A stretch of 64,000 nt of DNA from Syntrophomonas sp. UBA5314 (GTDB lineage Bacteria > Bacillota > Syntrophomonadia > Syntrophomonadales > Syntrophomonadaceae), in NCBI GenBank assembly GCA_002410325.1, contig DHRK01000065.1, positions 41,658-105,657 of the forward strand. The letters run 5' to 3'. Below the pieces are notes generated by a model, which was given only the letters and a program-made list of their open reading frames with translations, was not told where the DNA came from and ran no database searches. The position numbers were made by a program, and so were the translations under genes. Each line of letters begins with the position of its first letter. Position 1 is the stretch's first letter. This document shows positions 52,855 through 61,317 of the stretch, in pieces.

Positions 52855-53124
52855 ATGGTGGTTAGTAAGGGGCGCAGCCATCCTTCCTGGCCGGTTTTAC
52901 TATTGCTTTTGTGCCTGGGTGGTATTGCCGGCGCCTTAATCGGGGAACTTATTCAAAAGCTTATTCCGTCGCTGGCTCTGCTGGGCAAGGTCCAGAGCGT
53001 CGGTGTTCCCCAGTTTACTGTGGATTTGCATGTATTCAGCCTGACTTTTGGTTTTATGTTGCGCCTTAATCTTTTTGCCCTGTTGGGATTTTTAACTGCT
53101 TATTTGATTTATCGAAAGCTTTAG
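52855..53124 (+). CDS. DUF4321 family small membrane protein
   Basis: The 89-residue protein has two or three membrane segments (WPVLLLLLCLGGIAGALIGE, then a mid-length loop, then LNLFALLGFLTAYLIYRKL). It matches the small DUF4321 family found between rex and maf in Clostridia. GGAGG precedes the ATG. Function unknown; the constant neighbourhood suggests a link to the cell-envelope genes downstream. Confidence 0.85.
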   Translation: MVVSKGRSHPSWPVLLLLLCLGGIAGALIGELIQKLIPSLALLGKVQSVGVPQFTVDLHVFSLTFGFMLRLNLFALLGFLTAYLIYRKL

Positions 53125-53137
53125 AGGCGTGAAACCG

Positions 53138-53713
53138 ATGCAGAGAATTATACTGGCCTCTCAGTCGCCAAGACGAGAAATGCTGCTCAAGCAACTGGGG
53201 CTTGAGTTTACCAGCATGCCTGCTAATATAGATGAAGAAACCTCGCGATACCCGGATCCTATAGAAGCTGTCCGAGGAATTGCACGAAATAAAGCAGCCT
53301 GGGTGGCCGCCAGATGTCGATCTGGCTTGGTGCTCGCAGCTGACACGATAGTGGTTTGTGATGGACAGGTGCTTGGCAAACCGGTTAGCAGCCAGGACGC
53401 CTATACCAAACTAACCCTGCTGTCCGGTCGCAGTCATGAAGTTATAACCGGGGTGTGTCTGCAAAATGCACTGAGTGGAGAATTTGACCTGGAGCATGAA
53501 GTCACGCGGGTTTTTTTTCGTATAATTAGCGAGGAGGAAAAAAAGGCCTATATCGAAAGCCGCGAGCCGTATGACAAAGCCGGCGCCTATGCAGTGCAGG
53601 GGCGGGGAGCGGTTTTGGTGGACAGAATTGAAGGATGTTATTTCAACGTTGTAGGCCTGCCTCTGGCCAGGGTCTACCGCATGCTAGTAAGGCAAGGGAT
53701 TGCAATACTTTAA
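53138..53713 (+). CDS. maf: Maf family nucleoside triphosphate pyrophosphatase
   Basis: The 191-residue protein has the Maf signature LASQSPRREMLLKQLGL at the start, plus VLAADTIVVCDGQVLGKP and SREPYDKAGAYAVQGRG. Maf enzymes hydrolyse dTTP, UTP or modified nucleotides. They are tied to septum control in Firmicutes. The ATG at 53138 follows GAGG; a GTG three codons earlier is too close to it. It overlaps the radC frame by 14 bases. Confidence 0.94.
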   Translation: MQRIILASQSPRREMLLKQLGLEFTSMPANIDEETSRYPDPIEAVRGIARNKAAWVAARCRSGLVLAADTIVVCDGQVLGKPVSSQDAYTKLTLLSGRSHEVITGVCLQNALSGEFDLEHEVTRVFFRIISEEEKKAYIESREPYDKAGAYAVQGRGAVLVDRIEGCYFNVVGLPLARVYRMLVRQGIAIL

Positions 53714-54413
53714 AGGGGATACAATCCTGAGTGAGTACCGGGTTACTATCAAGGAACTGCCTGAAAATATGCGCCCGCGGGAAAAAATGCTGGCCGTTGG
53801 CGAGCCGGCTTTAAGTGAGGCCGAGCTTCTGGCCATTATCATAGGAAGAGGCACCAGCAGCCTGAACGCTATTGAACTGGCCACTGCGCTATTAGCCTCT
53901 TTTGGCGGTATGAGGGGGCTCAAAGAGGCCAGTTTGGAGGAATTGACCTCCCACCATGGGATTGGACTGGCCAAAGGAGCCGGCATAAAAGCGGCCCTGG
54001 AACTGGGGCGACGCTCAGCCCGGGATATTTGGCACAAAACGCCCATAAAATCACCCGAGGATGTAAAAAATATAGTATTAGAAGAAATGCGTTATTATGA
54101 CCGCGAGCACTTTCGGGTTTTGTACCTGGATCGCAAGGGTGGTCTGATAAGTATGGAGGATGTTTCCATTGGCGGACTGCACAGTTCGCTGGTTCACCCC
54201 CGGGAGGTATATAAGACAGCTATTAAAAGAAGCGCTGCTTCAATTATCCTGGTGCATAACCATCCCAGCGGCGATCCCGAACCCAGCAAGGAAGATATCG
54301 AAGTGAGCCGTATGCTCATGGAAGCAGGGCGCCTGATGGGGATTGAGGTTTTGGATCACGTTATTATTGGAGAAAACAATTACACCAGCATGAAAAGCAG
54401 GGGTTTGATTTAA
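53700..54413 (+). CDS. radC: RadC/YeeS family JAB-domain protein
   Basis: The 237-residue protein has an N-terminal helix-hairpin-helix region (SLEELTSHHGIGLAKG). The C-terminal JAB/MPN domain has its metal site HNHPSGDPEPSKED. Despite the name, a DNA-repair role is doubtful. The start is uncertain: TTG 53700 overlaps maf, and CTG 53727 has AAAGGGG at good spacing. It is followed ten bases later by mreB. Confidence 0.92.
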   Translation: MQYFKGDTILSEYRVTIKELPENMRPREKMLAVGEPALSEAELLAIIIGRGTSSLNAIELATALLASFGGMRGLKEASLEELTSHHGIGLAKGAGIKAALELGRRSARDIWHKTPIKSPEDVKNIVLEEMRYYDREHFRVLYLDRKGGLISMEDVSIGGLHSSLVHPREVYKTAIKRSAASIILVHNHPSGDPEPSKEDIEVSRMLMEAGRLMGIEVLDHVIIGENNYTSMKSRGLI

Positions 54414-54423
54414 GGAGGACGAT

Positions 54424-55446
54424 ATGGTTTTTGGCAAAGACTTGGGCATAGATTTGGGCACCGCCAATACCCTGGTTCATGTAAAGAGCCGGGGCGTAGT
54501 TATGAGAGAGCCTTCGGTTGTGGCCATTGAAAGCGATACCGGCAAAGTTCTGGCCGTAGGCGATGAAGCCAAGCAAATGATAGGAAGGACCCCGGGAAAC
54601 ATAGTAGCCATCCGGCCTATGAAAGACGGGGTTATCGCTGATTTTGACATTACCCAGGCGATGCTGCGTTATTTTATCAACCGGGCTCTGGGATCGAGGA
54701 CTCCCTTTGTAAGACCTCGGGTTATCATCAGTGTTCCGACCGGCTGCACCACGGTTGAGGAGCGGGCGGTCCGCGAGGCCGCCATTTCCGGTGGAGCCAA
54801 GGAAGCCTACCTGATTGAAGAGCCCATGGCCGCTGCCATAGGCGCCGGCCTTCCGGTGCATGAACCTACCGGTAATCTTATCGTGGATATAGGCGGGGGC
54901 ACTACTGAGGTGGCGGTCATATCTCTGGGCGGCATCGTGACCTCCAAGTCCATCCGGGTGGCCGGCGATAACATGGATGATGCTATAATCGCCCACCTGC
55001 GTAAAAACTACAACCTGCTTATCGGGGAGAGAACCGCCGAAGATATGAAAATTTCTATCGGCTCAGCCCTGTGGGAAGGCGGAGAGGAGTTCTATGAAGT
55101 CAGAGGGCGGGATCTGCTGAGCGGTCTGCCCAAAACCATCAAGGTTTCTTCCGAAGAGCTGCTTCATGCTCTTAAAGAAACGGTAGAGCAGATTATTGAC
55201 GGGATCAAGGTTTGTCTGGAGAAAACTCCTCCGGAACTGGCTTCAGATATCATGGACCGGGGGATCGTGATGGCCGGAGGGGGATCTTTATTGAAGGGGC
55301 TGGATAAATTGATCAGCCTGCATACCAATATGCCGGTGTACGTCTGTGACGACCCGCTTCTGGCTGTGGTGAGAGGAACCGGTATTGTTCTGGAAAACAT
55401 TGAAGTGCTCAAGCGGGTATTGATATCCGTAAAGAAATCTTTTTAA
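54424..55446 (+). CDS. mreB: Rod shape-determining protein MreB
   Basis: The 340-residue bacterial actin has the phosphate loops GIDLGTANTLVH and IVDIGGGTTEVAVISLGG, and the adenosine motif GIVMAGGGSLLKG. It forms membrane-bound filaments that guide elongation of the wall. AAGGAGG precedes the ATG. It is followed by mreC and mreD, the usual order. Confidence 0.97.
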   Translation: MVFGKDLGIDLGTANTLVHVKSRGVVMREPSVVAIESDTGKVLAVGDEAKQMIGRTPGNIVAIRPMKDGVIADFDITQAMLRYFINRALGSRTPFVRPRVIISVPTGCTTVEERAVREAAISGGAKEAYLIEEPMAAAIGAGLPVHEPTGNLIVDIGGGTTEVAVISLGGIVTSKSIRVAGDNMDDAIIAHLRKNYNLLIGERTAEDMKISIGSALWEGGEEFYEVRGRDLLSGLPKTIKVSSEELLHALKETVEQIIDGIKVCLEKTPPELASDIMDRGIVMAGGGSLLKGLDKLISLHTNMPVYVCDDPLLAVVRGTGIVLENIEVLKRVLISVKKSF

Positions 55447-55457
55447 CCGGGTGAGGG

Positions 55458-56306
55458 TTGTTGTTCAAATTACTGCGCAGTAAATTTTTATGGTTAATCC
55501 TGCTGATTTTGCTGTCGGCGGTGGGTTTAATGATTTTTGGCGCTTCCGGGTATACGGAAGGCAAAAACTTTGGCCCCCTGCAGGTGATCTACGCGCCTCT
55601 GCACCGGGCTGCTGCGGGAATAACTAACGGCTTTAACAACTTTGCCAGTATATTCAGCAATAAAAAAGCCCTGCAGGCCCAGGTGACTCAAATGCAGCAG
55701 CAATTGGACGCTTTGCAGATGGAAAACCAGTCGCTAAAAGAATATAAAAGTGAAGCGGAGCGCCTGCAAAAACTGCTGGCCTTTAGAGACACCAATATCA
55801 GCACCATGCAGCTGCAAGCCGCCCATGTAATCGCTCGCAGCCCCAACAACTGGTACAAGAATGTGTCCATTGACCGGGGCAGCCAGGACGGCATAGCCAA
55901 AGGCATGCCGGTCATTTGCCCGGAAGGGCTGGTGGGCAGGGTCACCTATGTAACAGCGCATTCAGCTCAGGTTACTCTCATTACCGACCGGGAGATAGCA
56001 GTCGGGGCCATCCTGGAAAAAGACCGGGAGACCAATGGGATTGTTGAAGGATTTGGCAACAATACTGAATTACGAATGCAGAACATCCCTTTTTATTCCC
56101 AAATCCAGGTGTACGATGTGATTGTAACCTCTGATCTTTCCCAGACTTATCCTAAAGGAATACCTATTGGAACGGTAACCGAGGTAGTTAAGGAACCGGG
56201 CGGATTGCTCCTAAAAGCCAGCCTGAAACCGGCGGTTGATTTTGACCGCCTGGAAGAAGTCCTGGTAATCATGAGCTATCACCCCCAGCAAATCCCCCAG
56301 CAATAA
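55458..56306 (+). CDS. mreC: Rod shape-determining protein MreC
   Basis: The 282-residue protein has one N-terminal membrane helix (residues 10-28), a coiled coil (about 65-110, QAQVTQMQQQLDALQMENQSL) and the extracytoplasmic beta-barrel domain (IARSPNNWYKNVSIDRGS, then PEGLVGRV). It links MreB to the wall synthases. Translation starts at one of two tandem TTGs (55458 or 55461) after GTGAGGG. It ends 18 bases before mreD. Confidence 0.95.
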   Translation: MLFKLLRSKFLWLILLILLSAVGLMIFGASGYTEGKNFGPLQVIYAPLHRAAAGITNGFNNFASIFSNKKALQAQVTQMQQQLDALQMENQSLKEYKSEAERLQKLLAFRDTNISTMQLQAAHVIARSPNNWYKNVSIDRGSQDGIAKGMPVICPEGLVGRVTYVTAHSAQVTLITDREIAVGAILEKDRETNGIVEGFGNNTELRMQNIPFYSQIQVYDVIVTSDLSQTYPKGIPIGTVTEVVKEPGGLLLKASLKPAVDFDRLEEVLVIMSYHPQQIPQQ

Positions 56307-56324
56307 GTAAAGAGGTAGAGGATA

Positions 56325-56828
56325 TTGCGCTGGTTATTACATATTCTTTTACCAATTCTGGCTATATTTTTACAATCGACTTTCTTCAGTTCCTATAGTA
56401 TAAAAGGAGCGGTACCTGATCTGCTCCTGCTCCTGGTTATATTTTTTAGCCTGCTGGGTCCCAGGAAACAAGCTCCCCTATACGGTTTTTGCTGTGGCCT
56501 TTTTGAGGACCTCTACATGGGGCGTTTTATAGGCTTAAACGCCATTTCCAAAGCCATCACCGCCTTTTTGTTGAGTCATCTACAGCAAAATGTCTTCAAA
56601 GAAAACATTCTGGTGGGGATGATGGCCGTTTTTATAGGAACTGTTTTAAATTCCGGTATGGTTCTGCTACTTAGCCTTTTCAAGTTTAACGGTATTCACT
56701 GGGATGATAGCCTTTTTATGACTATCATCTTCCAGACGCTGTATAATGCCCTGTTATCAGGCCCCCTGTACATATGGTATTACAATTCTTCTCATTACGG
56801 TGTTTTGAGGGAGACAGAGGTGAGGTAA
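56325..56828 (+). CDS. mreD: Rod shape-determining protein MreD
   Basis: The 167-residue protein has about five membrane helices and the MreD pattern (GAVPDLLLLLVIFFSLLGP, then GFCCGLFEDLYMGRFIGLNA). It is part of the elongation complex. It starts at TTG after AGAGGTAGAGG and its stop directly abuts the PBP2 start. Confidence 0.92.
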   Translation: MRWLLHILLPILAIFLQSTFFSSYSIKGAVPDLLLLLVIFFSLLGPRKQAPLYGFCCGLFEDLYMGRFIGLNAISKAITAFLLSHLQQNVFKENILVGMMAVFIGTVLNSGMVLLLSLFKFNGIHWDDSLFMTIIFQTLYNALLSGPLYIWYYNSSHYGVLRETEVR

Positions 56829-59081
56829 ATGAAACCAGCTGAAATAAAAGGCAAACTGCGGTTTTATACTATTCTGGTCATATTTTTGATGGGTTTTTTG
56901 TCGGTTCGTTTGGCCTTCGTACAGCTGTTTCGAAACGAAGCCTACCAGACCCGCGCCAAAGACAACAGCATCCGGCTGGTGACCATCAAGGCCTCGCGCG
57001 GCGAAATATACTCCCGTGATAATGAACTGCTGGCCACCAATAAACTAGTGTATACGGTGAGCCTCAATTATCTGGAAATCAGCAAAGCGGACACCGATAC
57101 GGTGGCCGCCAACCTGTCCGCCAACCTGATCGATCTCTATCCGGAAATGACCCCCGAATTCATCAAGGCCAAAGTCGACGAGCAGAAATTCCGGCTTTTT
57201 GAGCCGATTATCCTTTTGCGCGACATACCCTGGGACCTGGTGGTCAAACTGGAGGAGAACCGCATGGAGCTGCCCGGCGTAACTATCAATGTTGAGCCCT
57301 TGCGCACCTACCCCAAGGGTTCCCTGGCCGGCCATGTGCTGGGTTATATTCACTCTATCAGCGAGGAAGAAATGGCCAAGGAAGAGATCAAAAGCCGCTA
57401 CAGCCTGAACAGCCTCATAGGTAAATCGGGAGTGGAAAAACAATACGAGTCCTACCTGAAAGGGGTAGACGGTGCCCGGCGGATAGAAGTGGACGCCAAT
57501 GGACGCCCGGTCCCCAACCGGGAAGTGGACACCAAGGACCCCGAAGCGGGTGCTAATGTTTATCTTACTATTGATTCCCGCCTGCAGCAGGTTATGGAGC
57601 AGAGTATGGAAGATACCCTTAAAAAGGTGCAGGCCGCCCATCCCAAGGCCCGGGTGGGAGCGGCGGTGCTCATCAATGTCAAGACCGGTGAAGTTCTGGC
57701 CATGTACAGCAGCCCGGCTTTAAACCCGGATGATTTTAAAGGAAAACTGAGCAATGCCAAGGCCCCCTATTATCTTCCCCAGGGAGATTATAATCCCATG
57801 GAACCGGGGGCACTAAAAAACCGTGCCATACAGGGAAGCTACCCCCCCGGTTCAACCTTTAAACCGATTACCGGCATGGCTGCCCTGGAAAAAAACGTCA
57901 TGAACCCTTTGAACGAATTTGTAAACTGTGCAGGGGCCTATTGGGTTGAACCATTCATAAGATGCACCGGGTTTCATGGCAATGTAAACTATTATTCGGC
58001 CATGGCCCATTCCTGCAACACCTATTTTCAGGAGATCGGTCGCCGGACCGGCAAGGACGAGATCATAAGGGTGGCCGCCGAGTTCGGTCTGGGCGTCAAG
58101 ACGGGGATCGATTTGCCTGACGAGACAAAAGGACAATTGCCTACTCCAGAAGGGAAAAAACAGATCAATGAAATAATTCTGAACCAGCAGCGAGACGCCG
58201 ACAAAAAGAACATCAACAGCAAATACGAGGCCCTCTTGGCGCAGGCCCAGAGCGAACAGGAAAAGCAGGAGTTGCTTAAGAAAAAGCAAAAGGAATTGGA
58301 CCAGGTAGAAAATAGATTCAAAATCAAATATGAATTTGATACCAATTGGCAAGCCTATGATACTTTCAACATGTCTATTGGGCAGGGGGGCAATAATTAT
58401 CCGGTCATACAACTGGCCCAATACGTAAGCGCCCTGGCCAACGGGGGCTCTCTGTGGAAGCCCTACGTAGTCAGTAAAGTAGTCAGCCCCCAAGGTAAAA
58501 CGGTCTTTGAAAACCAGCCCAGCCTGGTGCGCAGCGTGGCCGTATCAGCCAGGAGCATGGCCGAAACCAAGCGGGCCATGCTGGAAGTAACCAGGGGGGA
58601 TGGCACCGGGGCGGCCCTGTTTACCAATTTCCCGGCCAATATTCAAGTGGCCGCCAAAACCGGAAGTGCTGAATCGGGTAGGGCGGGCGATGATCCTTTG
58701 AAGGATACCCACGGTGTATTTATAGCCTTTGCTCCATTTGACGATCCGGAAATCGCCTTTGCCGGCATTGTTGAATACGGCTACAGCGGCGCCACCTCAG
58801 CAGGTCCGGTATGCAAAGCGGTCTTCGAACAGTACTTTAGCGTAGTGGATCACCTGGCTGCTGCCACCAATTCGGCAACGCCGCCGGCAACAACGCCGCC
58901 GGCGACAACCACAACACCGCCGGCAGGGAATACTGCGCCACCGGCTGACAGCAATCCCCCGGCGGCCGAAACCACCCCTCCGTCGACCACAACGCCGCCA
59001 GCAGCTACTACACCGCCGGCAACCACAACGCCGCCGGCTGCAACTGAACCCGACCCGCCGCTTACGGAAGTGACACCGTAG
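56829..59081 (+). CDS. mrdA: Penicillin-binding protein 2 (elongation transpeptidase)
   Basis: The 750-residue class B PBP has an N-terminal membrane anchor (15-35), a dimerisation domain and a transpeptidase domain. The catalytic motifs are SxxK in GSTFKPITG, SxN in SHSCNTYF (as SCN) and KTG in AAKTGSAES. Two features are unusual. A coiled-coil-like insert of about 70 residues (QQRDADKKNINSKYEALLAQ onward) lies between SCN and KTG. The C-terminal tail of some 65 residues is almost only Pro, Thr and Ala, from a repeated ACAACGCCGCCGG unit. The gene follows mreD without a gap. Confidence 0.94.
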   Translation: MKPAEIKGKLRFYTILVIFLMGFLSVRLAFVQLFRNEAYQTRAKDNSIRLVTIKASRGEIYSRDNELLATNKLVYTVSLNYLEISKADTDTVAANLSANLIDLYPEMTPEFIKAKVDEQKFRLFEPIILLRDIPWDLVVKLEENRMELPGVTINVEPLRTYPKGSLAGHVLGYIHSISEEEMAKEEIKSRYSLNSLIGKSGVEKQYESYLKGVDGARRIEVDANGRPVPNREVDTKDPEAGANVYLTIDSRLQQVMEQSMEDTLKKVQAAHPKARVGAAVLINVKTGEVLAMYSSPALNPDDFKGKLSNAKAPYYLPQGDYNPMEPGALKNRAIQGSYPPGSTFKPITGMAALEKNVMNPLNEFVNCAGAYWVEPFIRCTGFHGNVNYYSAMAHSCNTYFQEIGRRTGKDEIIRVAAEFGLGVKTGIDLPDETKGQLPTPEGKKQINEIILNQQRDADKKNINSKYEALLAQAQSEQEKQELLKKKQKELDQVENRFKIKYEFDTNWQAYDTFNMSIGQGGNNYPVIQLAQYVSALANGGSLWKPYVVSKVVSPQGKTVFENQPSLVRSVAVSARSMAETKRAMLEVTRGDGTGAALFTNFPANIQVAAKTGSAESGRAGDDPLKDTHGVFIAFAPFDDPEIAFAGIVEYGYSGATSAGPVCKAVFEQYFSVVDHLAAATNSATPPATTPPATTTTPPAGNTAPPADSNPPAAETTPPSTTTPPAATTPPATTTPPAATEPDPPLTEVTP

Positions 59082-59086
59082 GCAAA

Positions 59087-59200
59087 GGAAATGAGTTAGA
59101 ATGAGTTAGGGGACGGTTCTTCAACTCATTTTTGACAGGCTGAACAATAGCCAGTGCCTGTTTTGAAATGAGTTGAAGAACCGTTCCCTAACTCATTTCC
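59087..59200. repeat. Long inverted repeat with GGGGACGGTTC core
   Basis: Arms at 59087-59131 and 59166-59200 pair over about 35 bases; their core is GGGGACGGTTCTTCAACTC and complement. The left arm has an extra 10-base tandem copy of AATGAGTTAG. The centre contains a smaller GACAGGC/GCCTGTT hairpin. It is non-coding and resembles REP-type elements mobilised by Y1 transposases, although no such transposase is present in the window. Confidence 0.65.
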
Positions 59201-59449
59201 TTCCGACTTTCAAACGAATCTAACTCTTTTTTATTTAAAAATTCCGCAATTTAAAAAAACTTACTTTATTTGTCGAAGCAGTCGCATGAAAGATGGCGTA
59301 TTTTTGTTGCTCGCAAACGACTTACTCTGGGGAAAAACTCCAGGGAAAGAGCATATTTCTAATTTTTCAACGCAGGAAATATATGTAATAAATAGAAAAT
59401 AATAAACAATGTGCAATTAGAAGCCGGCAAGTGATAGGAGGATTGTAAC
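59201..59449. other. Intergenic region before minC
   Basis: AT-rich, with no gene or clear structured RNA. It presumably contains the minCDE promoter. Confidence 0.4.
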
Positions 59450-60082
59450 ATGCGAGCGGCAGCCAGAGAATACGGAGAGGAAAAATTCATAGACCTCAAG
59501 GCCTTTCATACTTTTCCTGAAATCAAGGCCGGATTAGAGCGCCGCGTTTCCGAAATCAAAAGTTTCAAACCCGGCACCAGCCTGATCATTGACCTGGGAA
59601 ATAAGCGGCTGACCAGCAAACAGGTGCGTGAATTGGAGGATATACTGCTTGAACGAGGCCTGTACTTGAAGGAAGTTCTGTCGCGGGGCCGGATGCCCTA
59701 TCCGATAAATGAGGATGGTTTGCCGCCGGTGGTGGAAAATATGCCCAGTTATGATGAAACTCTGTTGGTTTGCCGCCATCTGCGTTCCGGTCAGCGTTTC
59801 TTCAGTCCGGGCAATCTAGTGGTCCTGGGGGATGTAAACCCGGGGGCTGAGGTTATCGCGGCCGGCAATATCCTGGTTATGGGATCGCTTAAAGGGGTGG
59901 CCCATGCCGGTTATTTTGGAGATGAAAAAGCTGTCATCACCGCCTATCGTCTCAACCCCACCCAATTGCGCGTGGCGAATCACATAACTCGTCCTCCGGA
60001 TGGTGACAATTTTATCGGCAAGCAACCGGAACTGGCACGGATCAGGGCGGGCAAAGTAATAATCGAAAAGTTAAAAATATGA
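59450..60082 (+). CDS. minC: Septum site-determining protein MinC
   Basis: The 210-residue FtsZ-assembly inhibitor has an N-terminal domain (residues 1-95) and the C-terminal beta-helix domain with the conserved block SPGNLVVLGDVNPGAEVIAAGNILVMG. That domain binds MinD. AGGAGG precedes the ATG. It is followed by minD and minE in the standard order. Confidence 0.95.
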   Translation: MRAAAREYGEEKFIDLKAFHTFPEIKAGLERRVSEIKSFKPGTSLIIDLGNKRLTSKQVRELEDILLERGLYLKEVLSRGRMPYPINEDGLPPVVENMPSYDETLLVCRHLRSGQRFFSPGNLVVLGDVNPGAEVIAAGNILVMGSLKGVAHAGYFGDEKAVITAYRLNPTQLRVANHITRPPDGDNFIGKQPELARIRAGKVIIEKLKI

Positions 60083-60096
60083 ATGGAGGTTTGGCA

Positions 60097-60897
60097 ATGA
60101 AAAGCAGGGTGTTGGTCATTACGTCGGGAAAGGGCGGGGTAGGAAAAACTACAACCACGGCCAACCTGGGGACGGCTCTGGCCATGATGAATTACCGGGT
60201 GGTGTTAATTGATACAGATATCGGTTTGAGAAATCTGGATGTGGTAATGGGGCTGGAAAACAGGATCGTTTTTGATATTGTCGATGTTGTTCATGGCAAC
60301 TGCAAGCTAAAACAAGCCCTGATTAAGGATAAACGGATCGAGGGGCTGCACCTCCTGCCAGCCGCTCAGACCAAAGATAAGACTGCGATCACGCCACATC
60401 AAATGAAAAATCTGACCAATGAACTGCGTAAAGACTACGATTTCATTCTGGTGGATTGTCCGGCTGGAATCGAACAGGGCTTTAAAAACGCCATAGCCGG
60501 CGCCGATGACGCGATAATAGTCGCCACCCCGGAAGTATCATCAGTGAGGGATGCGGATCGCATCGTCGGGCTCCTGGAAGCGGCCGGTCTCAGCAACGCC
60601 CGGCTTATTATAAACCGGCTGCGTTCAAAAATGGTTAAACGCGGCGATATGATGGACATCGAAGATATTCTGGATATCCTTTCCATAGATCTTTTGGGTG
60701 TAGTGCCGGAAGATGAGTCGATTGTGATTTCTACCAACCGTGGTGAACCGGCGGTCCTGGATGACAATTCTCGAGCCGGTCAGGCCTATCGCCGCATAGC
60801 CCGCCGGCTCGATGGGGAGGAGCTGGAAATTCAAGCCTTCAACGATCCCTCCTGGCTGATGGACCGGTTTAAAAAGATCCTGCGGCTGGCCAAATAG
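60097..60897 (+). CDS. minD: Septum site-determining ATPase MinD
   Basis: The 266-residue deviant Walker A ATPase has GKGGVGKTT at residues 10-18 and DTDIGLRNLDVVMG. Its C terminus ends in an amphipathic membrane-targeting helix (WLMDRFKKILRLAK). It recruits MinC to the membrane and is displaced by MinE. The ATG at 60097 follows GGAGG; an ATG six codons earlier is not preferred. Confidence 0.97.
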   Translation: MKSRVLVITSGKGGVGKTTTTANLGTALAMMNYRVVLIDTDIGLRNLDVVMGLENRIVFDIVDVVHGNCKLKQALIKDKRIEGLHLLPAAQTKDKTAITPHQMKNLTNELRKDYDFILVDCPAGIEQGFKNAIAGADDAIIVATPEVSSVRDADRIVGLLEAAGLSNARLIINRLRSKMVKRGDMMDIEDILDILSIDLLGVVPEDESIVISTNRGEPAVLDDNSRAGQAYRRIARRLDGEELEIQAFNDPSWLMDRFKKILRLAK

Positions 60898-60908
60898 GAG
60901 GCGGTTAT

Positions 60909-61187
60909 ATGGCTTTATTGGATTTCATCTCGCGCTTTTTTATGAAGGACAATCCGCCTAGCAAAGAAGTAGCCAGAGAAAGGCTGCGCCTGGTTTTGGT
61001 GCATGATCGGGCTTCGGTGTCGCCCGATTTCATAAACCAGTTGAAAGAGGATTTAATCAGGGTTATCCAGGAGTATCTGGACATTGATGAGGATGCGCTC
61101 CAGGTAAGCCTGGAGAATGAAGAAGACTCAATTGCCCTGGTTGCCAATATACCCGTTAAGGGTTTAAAGAAGGTGATAAACCAGTAA
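60909..61187 (+). CDS. minE: Cell division topological specificity factor MinE
   Basis: The 92-residue protein has the N-terminal amphipathic and MinD-contact region (LLDFISRFFMKDNPPSKEVARERLRLVLVHDR) and a C-terminal dimerisation domain. It stimulates MinD and drives the oscillation that places the septum. AGGAGG precedes the ATG, 12 bases after minD. Confidence 0.95.
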   Translation: MALLDFISRFFMKDNPPSKEVARERLRLVLVHDRASVSPDFINQLKEDLIRVIQEYLDIDEDALQVSLENEEDSIALVANIPVKGLKKVINQ

Positions 61188-61210
61188 TTAGCTTGACTAC
61201 CTGAAAAAGT

Positions 61211-61240
61211 CCCGGGGAATCAAAATCCCCGGGCTTTTTC
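61211..61240 (+). terminator. Terminator after minE
   Basis: CCCGGGGA pairs with TCCCCGGG around a short loop and is followed by a T-run. Confidence 0.9.
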
Positions 61241-61317
61241 TTTTATATTTAACTAAAAACGTTTGGTAGACAGGGCTGGACCTGAGCTTTATAATAGGCG
61301 TGAAGGAGGGTCGGTTT

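Noticed and set aside
58850..59070. CRISPR-like or minisatellite array
   Set aside because: The short repeats are coding sequence for the Pro/Thr tail of PBP2; there are no spacers and no cas genes in the window.
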